From: an uncultured cyanobacterium
Lineage (GTDB): Bacteria; Cyanobacteriota; Cyanobacteriia; PCC-6307; Cyanobiaceae
Direction of reading: 5' to 3'
NCBI GenBank assembly: GCA_903934745.1
Contig: CAIZOZ010000006.1
Span: 1 to 11,864 of the forward strand
DNA length: 11,864 bases
Of this stretch, positions 1 through 5,368 are shown in pieces. Position 1 is the first letter of the stretch, and each line of letters starts with the position of its first letter. The notes beneath the pieces are model-generated. The model did no database searches. It saw nothing but the letters and a program-made list of their open reading frames with translations, and was not told the origin of the DNA. A program made the position numbers and the translations under genes.

Positions 1-617
1 CAGCGATGGCCCACGCCGGCCACGGTGAAGGCGTGGCAAGGGTGGGGGCCGGCCTCCACCGGGCTGTCGATCAGCTGGTCATAGTCGCGGGCCAGCCAGC
101 CGTTTGCGGTGGTGCCGCCGGTGGTGCTGCCGCCATAGACGGTGCCGCCGGCAGGGCTGGTTGGCAGGGGCACGAACGGCTGCCAGCCAGGGGGCAGCCT
201 CAGCGTGAGCCGATGCGGCGACCAGCGCTCGCCTTCCACCTGCAGCACCACCGCCGCCAGGGCCAGAAAGCCATGGGTGCTGTTGAGATGACAGGTGCGC
301 ACCGTGAGCTCGGTGGCCTGAATCGCGTAGCCAATCGTGATCGGCTCCCCCTGGGCTGGCACTTCCGCCGACCCGTCCTCCGCACCGGCGCCCAGCACGC
401 GCCACTGGGCCGCTGCCAGCCGCTCCAGCAGCAGCGGCCGGCTGCCCTGGCACACCTGCAGCCGCTCCAGATGGCGCACGTAGTCGCGAATCAGATAGGA
501 GCCGGGAGTCCAGGCCGGCAGGCTCAGCAGGAACGGCCCCTGGCGTGGCGCCAGGCTGATCCGCACCTCCACCAGCTGACTGCAGGGGGCGGAAAGATCG
601 AGCTGGACCTCAGGCAC
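1..617 (-). CDS. M61-family (glycyl aminopeptidase-like) peptidase, N-terminal part; runs off the left edge
   Basis: Only the first 205 codons are in the window. The reading frame shows an N-terminal beta-domain typical of M61 metallopeptidases (COG3975, usually followed by a catalytic HExxH domain and a PDZ domain). The landmarks are WTPGSYLIRDYVRH at residues 36-49, a stretch VRTCHLNSTHGF near residue 108, and YDQLIDSPVEAGPH near residue 181, which in the family leads into the catalytic domain. The zinc-binding HExxH and the PDZ domain would lie beyond base 1 and are not seen. The frame is open up to a GTG at 615-617, the start that best fits the family N-terminus, and this overlaps the last codons of the DUF1257 gene by 8 bp. 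The pair is therefore probably co-transcribed and translationally coupled. The true substrate is unknown. Family assignment rests on motif memory, not a database search. Confidence 0.85.
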   Translation of the reverse strand, partial: MPEVQLDLSAPCSQLVEVRISLAPRQGPFLLSLPAWTPGSYLIRDYVRHLERLQVCQGSRPLLLERLAAAQWRVLGAGAEDGSAEVPAQGEPITIGYAIQATELTVRTCHLNSTHGFLALAAVVLQVEGERWSPHRLTLRLPPGWQPFVPLPTSPAGGTVYGGSTTGGTTANGWLARDYDQLIDSPVEAGPHPCHAFTVAGVGHR

Positions 618-948
618 CGAATTCGATCAGGGCGTGGTGGTGGGCCCCATCGCGCAGGGCGGCGCGGGCGGCATAGCCGCGGGTGAGCTGACCCAGCAGC
701 GCCTGCAGATCCCGGCTATGGCTGAGGCGTTGCAGATCCCCCACCAGGGCCAGGGAGCCATCGGGGCGACGGCTCCAGCCCATGCTGGTGCCATCCTCCA
801 GGCGTACGGCCACCAGCACGGCATGCGATTCCGCCGCAAAGCCTTCAATCACGCCATCGCACGTGGGGTTCAGTCCGAGCGAGCGCAGGGTGTCGCAGAG
901 ACAGCCGACATCCCGCAGGACGGTTGGCAGGATAGAGAGATGGGACAA
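610..948 (-). CDS. DUF1257 / Ycf35-like conserved protein
   Basis: This is a 112-residue protein beginning MSHLSILPTVLRD, which resembles the MSHFS start of the DUF1257/Ycf35 family found in cyanobacteria and some algal plastids. The middle part (GWSRRPDGSLALVGDLQ) matches the family's pattern of a short beta-rich core, and the C-terminal part is an Ala/Arg-rich helix. The family has no established biochemical function. I chose a TTG start at 948 because it places the family-typical MSH at the N-terminus. A GTG at 963, five codons upstream, is an alternative with a slightly better AGGG purine stretch before it, but it would overlap the purN start. The downstream M61 peptidase gene begins inside the last codons of this gene, pointing to an operon of the two. 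The frame is open well upstream into purN, but that extension is antisense to purN and not credible. Confidence 0.78.
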   Translation of the reverse strand: MSHLSILPTVLRDVGCLCDTLRSLGLNPTCDGVIEGFAAESHAVLVAVRLEDGTSMGWSRRPDGSLALVGDLQRLSHSRDLQALLGQLTRGYAARAALRDGAHHHALIEFGA

Positions 949-955
949 GGCTTCA

Positions 956-1606
956 ATGCCCACTGACGCAGACCCTAGCGATTCGGCCCCCTCCGTCCAG
1001 TGGCCGTTGGCACAGCCCTGGCCATTGCATCCACCCCAGCGGCTGGTGGTGCTGGCCTCCGGCCAGGGCAGCAACTTCGAAGCCTTGGTGGCAGCCAGCG
1101 GCGAGCGGCTGGCCGCTCAGGTGGTGCTGCTGGTGGTGAACAACCCCGGCTGCGGCGCCGAAGCGCGGGCAGCGCGGCTGGGGATTCCCTGCCAGCTGAT
1201 CAACCATCGCGACCATCCCAGCCGCGCCAGCCTGGACACCGCCCTGATCGCCGCCTGCCGCCAGGTCCAGGCGGATCTGGTGGTGATGGCCGGCTGGATG
1301 CGGATCGTCACGCCGCTGCTGGTGCAGGCCTACCCGGATCGGCTGCTCAACATCCACCCCTCGCTGCTGCCCAGTTTTCGCGGCCTGGATGCGGTGGGCC
1401 AGGCGCTGGCGGCCGGCGTGCAGCTGACCGGCTGCACGGCCCACCTGGTACGGCCGGAGGTGGATGCGGGGCCGGTGCTGGTGCAGGCCGCCGTACCGGT
1501 GCTACCCGGCGATGACCACCGCAGCCTCAGTGCCCGGATTCAACGCCAGGAACATGCCATCCTGCCCTTGGCCGTGGCCCTGGCGGCGGCTCGTCTGGCC
1601 GGCTGA
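956..1606 (+). CDS. purN: Phosphoribosylglycinamide formyltransferase (GAR transformylase)
   Basis: PurN is a cytosolic enzyme that transfers a formyl group from 10-formyltetrahydrofolate to glycinamide ribonucleotide in the third step of purine synthesis. The 216-residue product has the phosphate-binding motif ASGQGSNFEAL (residues 34-44) and the NIHPSLLP motif carrying catalytic Asn132 and His134. It also has TAHLV (His163) and EVDAGPV with the catalytic Asp170. These correspond to Asn106, His108, His137 and Asp144 of the E. coli enzyme. The N-terminus is about 27 residues longer than in E. coli. I chose ATG 956 because AAGG lies 5 bases upstream; a TTG near 1008 would give a shorter, more canonical protein. 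The open frame reaches back to 782, but that part is antisense to the DUF1257 gene. The gene starts 7 bp from the divergent DUF1257 start and converges on argC. Confidence 0.95.
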   Translation: MPTDADPSDSAPSVQWPLAQPWPLHPPQRLVVLASGQGSNFEALVAASGERLAAQVVLLVVNNPGCGAEARAARLGIPCQLINHRDHPSRASLDTALIAACRQVQADLVVMAGWMRIVTPLLVQAYPDRLLNIHPSLLPSFRGLDAVGQALAAGVQLTGCTAHLVRPEVDAGPVLVQAAVPVLPGDDHRSLSARIQRQEHAILPLAVALAAARLAG

Positions 1607-1614
1607 GCCGCCGC
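1583..1614 (+). terminator. GC-rich stem-loop at the purN stop codon
   Basis: A perfect 10-bp inverted repeat, GCGGCGGCTC (1583-1592) and GAGCCGCCGC (1605-1614), encloses a 12-base loop and spans the purN stop codon (1604-1606). It lies where a terminator would be expected between convergent purN and argC. No run of T follows on either strand, so it is not a textbook intrinsic terminator. It may instead be a bidirectional mRNA-stabilising hairpin, or chance in GC-rich sequence. Confidence 0.4.
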
Positions 1615-1626
1615 GCCAGCACTGGT

Positions 1627-1662
1627 ACTCAGGGATCGAACGGCACTCAGGGATAGAACGGC
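1627..1662. repeat. 18-bp tandem duplication containing the argC stop codon
   Basis: The 18-mer at 1627-1644 (actcagggatcgaacggc) is repeated at once at 1645-1662 with one mismatch (C1637 versus A1655). On the minus strand the copy at 1645-1662 encodes the last five residues of ArgC (PFYP region) plus its TGA. The second copy lies directly downstream in the same frame with its own TGA at 1629-1631. The period of six codons means readthrough would add only a short VPFDP-like tail. It looks like a recent slippage duplication. Confidence 0.9.
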
Positions 1663-2714
1663 GCCAGGGGCAGGCCGGTGCTGGCTTCGAGGCCGGCCAT
1701 CAGATTGAGGCATTGCACCCCCTGGCCGGCCTGACCCTTGACCAGGTTGTCGATCGCACTCATCACGATCAGCTGGCCGGTGCGTTGATCCACCTGCACC
1801 GACAGCAGGGCACGGTTGGTCTGGCGCACCCATTTGGTGGAGGGATAGGTGCCCACCGGCAGCACCTCAACGCAGGCACTGTGGCGATAGGCGGCGCCGA
1901 GCAACACGGTGCAATCTTCGGCGGTGAGGCCGGGATCCCGCAGGCGCGCATAGACCGTGGCCAGCAAGCCCCGCACCATCGGCAGCAGATGGGGCGTGAA
2001 TTGAAGCTGCACCCCATGGCCGGCCACCTGGCTCGCCAGCTGCTCGATTTCGCTGGTGTGGCGATGGCCCACCACGCCATAGGGCGCCACGGCTTCGGCC
2101 GCTTCGGCCAGCAGCAGATTCTCCTTGGCGGCGCGACCGCCACCGGAAGTGCCGGTTTTGGCATCACTCACGCTGCCGCCGGTTTCACTCAGTCCCTGCT
2201 TGAGGAAAGGCAGCAGGGCCCGCAGGCTGGCGGTGGGGAAGCAGCCCGGTGCCGCCACCAGCCGGGCGGCGGCGATCCGCTCCGGCGACTCCCACTCCAC
2301 CAGGCCGTAGACGGCCTCTTCACAGAGAGCACTATCCGTGCGCGGGAACTGGCGGGCTTCGGCTCCATACACGTCCTGCCACTGACTCAGGGAGCTGTAG
2401 CGGTAGTCGGCGGAGAGATCCACCACCCGCACACCCCGCTGCAGCAACGGGGGGACCAGCTGGGAGGCGAGGCCATTGGGCAGGCTCAGCACTGCCAGAT
2501 CAGCTGCTGCCGCAATCGCGTCGGGATCCGGGCTATGCACCACCAGGTCGGTGGGCAGCGGCAGGAACGGCACCAGCTCACTCCAGCGCTTGCCGCTGCT
2601 GCGTTCGCCCCCCAGAAAGGTGATCGCAAACTCGGGGTGTCCCAGCAGCAACCGCAGCGTCTGCAGACCTCCGTAACCACTGGCACCGATCACGGCGATG
2701 CGTTTGCCTGACAT
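1647..2714 (-). CDS. argC: N-acetyl-gamma-glutamyl-phosphate reductase
   Basis: ArgC is the cytosolic NADPH-dependent enzyme that reduces N-acetyl-glutamyl-5-phosphate to the semialdehyde in arginine synthesis. The 355-residue product starts MSGKRIAVIGASGYGG, a Rossmann NADP-binding motif (residues 10-16). It carries the catalytic Cys158 in AAPGCFPTA, the SGGGR motif at 190-194, and the HRHTSEIEQ segment (217-225) with the expected active-site His. It also has TPHLLPMVRG (240-249) and the family-typical C-terminal stretch around DNLVKGQAGQ. The length is normal for the long ArgC type. ATG 2714 fits the family N-terminus exactly; the open frame extends upstream but without family similarity. 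I see no clear Shine-Dalgarno sequence before it. It converges on purN (40 bp apart) and diverges from ribBA. Its 3' end carries an 18-bp tandem duplication. Confidence 0.97.
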   Translation of the reverse strand: MSGKRIAVIGASGYGGLQTLRLLLGHPEFAITFLGGERSSGKRWSELVPFLPLPTDLVVHSPDPDAIAAAADLAVLSLPNGLASQLVPPLLQRGVRVVDLSADYRYSSLSQWQDVYGAEARQFPRTDSALCEEAVYGLVEWESPERIAAARLVAAPGCFPTASLRALLPFLKQGLSETGGSVSDAKTGTSGGGRAAKENLLLAEAAEAVAPYGVVGHRHTSEIEQLASQVAGHGVQLQFTPHLLPMVRGLLATVYARLRDPGLTAEDCTVLLGAAYRHSACVEVLPVGTYPSTKWVRQTNRALLSVQVDQRTGQLIVMSAIDNLVKGQAGQGVQCLNLMAGLEASTGLPLAPFYP

Positions 2715-2821
2715 GCTGGTGGGAAAGGAGCGCCGGGACGGCGGGGACGGCTGATCGTACCGGGCCCCATCCTGATTCCGGCGGCTTCTGTTCTGACGCC
2801 CCGCAGCGTTCCTCCCAGCCC
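2715..2821. promoter_or_regulatory. Divergent argC / ribBA intergenic region
   Basis: These 107 bp must hold the promoters and leaders of both genes unless they lie inside coding sequence. Visible structure is a direct repeat GGGACGGC at 2735-2742 and 2744-2751. There is also TACGAT on the minus strand around 2754-2759, which could be a -10 element for argC, though no matching -35 is seen. No FMN-riboswitch-like conserved blocks are present. Assignment as a promoter region comes from position only. Confidence 0.45.
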
Positions 2822-4522
2822 TTGAACGTTCGAACCGACTCCAGCCTCGCCACCCCGTCCGGCCCCAGATCAGCCAGGGGCGACGACCCCCAGCCCAGCT
2901 TCCAGTTCGATGCCATTGCCGATGGCCTGGCGGCGATCCGCAACGGCGAATCGATCGTGGTGGTGGATGACGAGAACCGCGAAAATGAAGGCGATCTGAT
3001 CTGTGCGGCCCAGTTCGCCACCCCACCGCAGATCAACTTCATGGCCACCGAGGCACGGGGGCTGATCTGCCTGGCGATGGAGGGCGAACGGCTCGATACC
3101 CTCGATCTGCCGCTGATGGTGGATCGCAACACCGACAGCAACCAGACCGCCTTCACCGTCAGCGTTGATGCCGGCCCGGAAAACGGCGTCGGCACCGGCA
3201 TTTCGGCTGATGACCGGGCCCGCACGATTCAGGTGGCGATTCACCCGGACACCCGTCCCCGCGATCTGCGCCGGCCGGGCCACATCTTTCCGCTGCGGGC
3301 CCGCGAAGGCGGGGTGCTGAAGCGAGCCGGCCACACCGAGGCGGCGATCGACCTGGCCCGCCTGGCCGGGCTGTATCCAGCCGGGGTGATCTGCGAGATC
3401 CAGAACGCCGATGGCTCGATGGCGCGCCTGCCCCAACTGGTGGAGTACGCCCGCCGCCATGGGCTGCGGCTGATCTCGATCGCCGATCTGATCCGCTACC
3501 GGCTTGACACCGAACGCTTCGTGCGCCGCCAGGCGGAAGCCACCATGCCCAGCGCCTTCGGCTCCTTCCGGGCGATCGGCTATCGCAACGAACTCGACGG
3601 CAGCGAGCATGTGGCGATCGTCAAGGGCCATCCCGAGCAGGCCACGGAGCCGGTGCTGGTGCGGGTGCACTCGGAATGCCTCACCGGTGATGCCTTCGGC
3701 TCATTGCGTTGCGACTGCCGCCCCCAGCTGGAGGCGGCCCTGCGCATGATCGAGGCGGCGGGCGAGGGTCTGGTGGTGTACCTGCGCCAGGAAGGCCGGG
3801 GCATCGGCCTGATCAACAAACTCAAGGCCTACGCCCTGCAGGATGGCGGCCTCGATACGGTCGAGGCGAATGAACGGCTCGGCTTTGCCGCCGACCTCCG
3901 CAATTATGGCGTTGGCGCCCAGATCCTCAGTGATCTCGGCGTCCGGCGGCTGCGGCTGATCACCAACAACCCGCGCAAAATTGCCGGCCTCGGTGGTTAC
4001 GGCCTGCAGGTGGAGGATCGGGTGCCGCTGGTGATGGATCCCGGCCTGCACAACGCCGCCTATCTCCAGGTGAAACGCACCAAGCTCGGCCATCTGCTGG
4101 ACGTTGAGGCCCATGGCCTGACGGCGGTGCTGAGCTGGCGTGGCCTGGCGGACCCCGATCAGCGGGCCGCCGCCTTCGCCAGCCTGCAGCACTGGGCCGA
4201 TCAACAGGCGCTGCTGCTTGAGTTTGAACAGGATCCGCGCTTGCTGGCCCTGCTGGATCAACCTGAGCTGGCCCTGCTGCTGGGTTCAACCCAGGGCCAA
4301 CAGCTGAGCGCCGAGCAGCTGGCGGCCGGCGTCCAACTGCTGGCCAACCAGCCCTACACCGAGGTGGTGGCCCTGCTGCTGGCGCCGGATCGGCGGCGGG
4401 TGGCCCATCCGAGCGCCAGCCTGGAACCGGAAACCAGACCCCTGGCCGATCTGCAGCTGGCACCGGATCGCAGCTGCCCCAGGCTGGCGGCCCAGAGCGG
4501 GGCGTTCATTGTCTGGCGCTGA
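2822..4522 (+). CDS. ribBA: Bifunctional 3,4-dihydroxy-2-butanone 4-phosphate synthase / GTP cyclohydrolase II
   Basis: This 566-residue enzyme makes both riboflavin precursors: the RibB half converts ribulose 5-phosphate to dihydroxybutanone phosphate and the RibA half opens GTP. RibB motifs are VVVDDENRENEGDL (46-59), RRPGHIFPLRAREGG (150-164) and AGHTEAAIDLARLAG (169-183). RibA motifs are HSECLTGDAFGSLRCDC, giving the zinc ligands Cys286, Cys297 and Cys299, then YLRQEGRGIGL (320-330) and TNNPRKI (381-387). A tail of about 145 residues follows the usual end near KLGHLLD (421-427), Leu/Ala/Gln-rich and of unknown role; other cyanobacterial RibBA proteins of similar length are known. The start is uncertain. 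TTG 2822 is the only ATG/GTG/TTG codon in frame before the first conserved residues, it has no clear ribosome binding site, and the first 25 residues look non-conserved. Confidence 0.95.
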   Translation: MNVRTDSSLATPSGPRSARGDDPQPSFQFDAIADGLAAIRNGESIVVVDDENRENEGDLICAAQFATPPQINFMATEARGLICLAMEGERLDTLDLPLMVDRNTDSNQTAFTVSVDAGPENGVGTGISADDRARTIQVAIHPDTRPRDLRRPGHIFPLRAREGGVLKRAGHTEAAIDLARLAGLYPAGVICEIQNADGSMARLPQLVEYARRHGLRLISIADLIRYRLDTERFVRRQAEATMPSAFGSFRAIGYRNELDGSEHVAIVKGHPEQATEPVLVRVHSECLTGDAFGSLRCDCRPQLEAALRMIEAAGEGLVVYLRQEGRGIGLINKLKAYALQDGGLDTVEANERLGFAADLRNYGVGAQILSDLGVRRLRLITNNPRKIAGLGGYGLQVEDRVPLVMDPGLHNAAYLQVKRTKLGHLLDVEAHGLTAVLSWRGLADPDQRAAAFASLQHWADQQALLLEFEQDPRLLALLDQPELALLLGSTQGQQLSAEQLAAGVQLLANQPYTEVVALLLAPDRRRVAHPSASLEPETRPLADLQLAPDRSCPRLAAQSGAFIVWR

Positions 4523-4528
4523 ATCCAG

Positions 4529-4544
4529 TGGGTGGCTGAACCCA
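4529..4544 (+). other. Small inverted repeat after ribBA
   Basis: TGGGT (4529-4533) and ACCCA (4540-4544) form a 5-bp stem with a 6-base loop, seven bases past the ribBA stop codon. No T-run follows. It is a weak candidate for part of the ribBA 3' end and could be chance. Confidence 0.2.
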
Positions 4545-4559
4545 ACGGACGACGGCGCA

Positions 4560-4567
4560 GCGATCGC
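4560..4567. repeat. HIP1 octamer GCGATCGC
   Basis: The palindrome GCGATCGC is the highly iterated palindrome HIP1 known from many cyanobacterial genomes. Here it lies between ribBA and the convergent His-rich gene. It supports a cyanobacterial origin; no function is implied at this site. Confidence 0.8.
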
Positions 4568-4585
4568 CGCGCTGACGCTCTGCGG

Positions 4586-4601
4586 CCTGAGCGGCCTCAG
4601 G
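4586..4601. terminator. Stem-loop between convergent ribBA and the His-rich gene
   Basis: CCTGAG (4586-4591), loop CGGC, CTCAGG (4596-4601) makes a perfect 6-bp stem with a tetraloop. It spans the TGA (4597-4599, minus strand) of the His-rich gene and lies 64 bp past the ribBA stop. The position between convergent genes suits a bidirectional 3'-end structure, but there is no T-tract on either side, so this is only a candidate. Confidence 0.35.
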
Positions 4602-5163
4602 GTCTGAACAGGCCCTCAGCCAGGGATTGGTCGGACTGCTCTTCAAGCTTCGAGCGCAGGCGGGGGAAGGCCTTGAGATCCTGAAGCTGGCGGTGCAGCA
4701 GAAAGTGCTCGCCGCACTGGGCCAGCAGGGCCTCGAGCTGGGGCAGATCGCCGTTGATGTGATGGCGCAACAACTGGCTGTGATCGATCTGCTGGGGAGT
4801 TGGCGCCTCGCAGCCGGACGGCAGCAGGGGCCGAACCAGGCGCAGGATCTGATCCAGGGCCAGCTGGAACATGAACTCACTGTCCATCCAGCGCAGCGAC
4901 TGATCGACATGAAGCTGGCGGTAGGCCTCGAGTTCGCCGCTGTCGAAGCTGAAATGGCGACTGATCAACTGGTTGCCGCTGGGCACGAGGGCGTAGGCGT
5001 GGGCCCAGTGGCAGGGCAGGCTGTGGCCCTGCACCACCGTGAACAACAGCACGGGAGCCGATCCGGCTGCGACGTCGAGCTGATGGCAGCGATGCAGGTG
5101 GGAAACCTTGACGCCATGGCGCGAGGATCGATTGATCACCTGTCTCCCAGAGGCGGGGCCCAT
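4597..5163 (-). CDS. His-rich hypothetical protein, 188 residues
   Basis: I do not recognise this family. The protein has 14 His and 4 Cys residues in 188, many of the His in the first half (for example HLHRCH at 22-27 and LPCHWAHAY at 49-57). A mixed beta-like N-terminal half (VLLFTVVQGHSLPCHWAHAYALVP) is followed by a mostly helical C-terminal half from about residue 75. No signal peptide or membrane segment is visible, so it is probably cytosolic. The His/Cys clusters could bind a metal, but I see no known motif. ATG 5163 gives the length shown. A GTG at 5139 is a strong alternative because GGGAG lies 4 bases upstream of it. The codon pattern and lack of a better frame on either strand support it as real. 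It converges on ribBA and diverges from the RTX-like gene. Confidence 0.7.
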   Translation of the reverse strand: MGPASGRQVINRSSRHGVKVSHLHRCHQLDVAAGSAPVLLFTVVQGHSLPCHWAHAYALVPSGNQLISRHFSFDSGELEAYRQLHVDQSLRWMDSEFMFQLALDQILRLVRPLLPSGCEAPTPQQIDHSQLLRHHINGDLPQLEALLAQCGEHFLLHRQLQDLKAFPRLRSKLEEQSDQSLAEGLFRP

Positions 5164-5184
5164 CTTCGCTCGCTGTCAGCGAAG
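5164..5184 (-). promoter_or_regulatory. Hairpin directly before the start of the His-rich gene
   Basis: CTTCGCT (5164-5170) and AGCGAAG (5178-5184) form a perfect 7-bp stem with a 7-base loop, abutting the ATG at 5163. In the minus-strand mRNA it would sit immediately 5' of the start codon, or 24 bases further upstream if GTG 5139 is used. It could hinder ribosome access to the ATG, mark a regulator site, or be chance. Confidence 0.35.
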
Positions 5185-5368
5185 GCAACACCTAGCAGGC
5201 GACAGGGCGGAACGCATCGACGCCCATGCGCATCGGTGCAGCCAATCTGAGGGCTTAAAGCCGCAGAATCATGAGCTACATCAATGACAGGCCATCGTCT
5301 CAGCGCTGAGTGAATTTGCCGATGCCGCGACCCTCAAGAAAGATGGTGGCCGCCTTTCACTCGAAGGG
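5185..5368 (+). promoter_or_regulatory. Leader region of the RTX-like gene, with short ORFs
   Basis: This region carries no gene-sized ORF. It holds a near-palindrome GGCTT-A-AAGCC at 5252-5262. An ATG at 5271 opens 12 codons and ends at TGA 5307-5309. Another ATG at 5343, preceded by AAGAAAG, opens 10 codons and ends at TGA 5373-5375, overlapping the GTG 5369 start of the next gene. In the frame of the RTX-like gene the sequence is open from 5288 and reads like coding sequence (ALSEFADAATLKKDGG), but has no ATG, GTG or TTG. No convincing -10/-35 pair is visible. Confidence 0.45.

Noticed and set aside
6..686. Plus-strand ORF of 226 codons at the left edge
   Set aside because: The minus strand here encodes the M61 N-terminal domain and the end of DUF1257; the plus frame shows no family features.
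782..955. Longer purN start at ATG 782
   Set aside because: The extension is fully antisense to the DUF1257 gene and adds 58 residues not seen in PurN proteins.
1464..2711. Plus-strand ORF of 415 codons opposite argC
   Set aside because: It is antisense to a clear argC with all catalytic motifs; its translation is His/Gln/Ala-rich without family features, as expected of a GC-rich shadow frame.
2715..2821. FMN riboswitch upstream of ribBA
   Set aside because: The 107-bp spacer is shared with argC, is shorter than a typical FMN aptamer with its expression platform, and lacks the conserved blocks I would expect.
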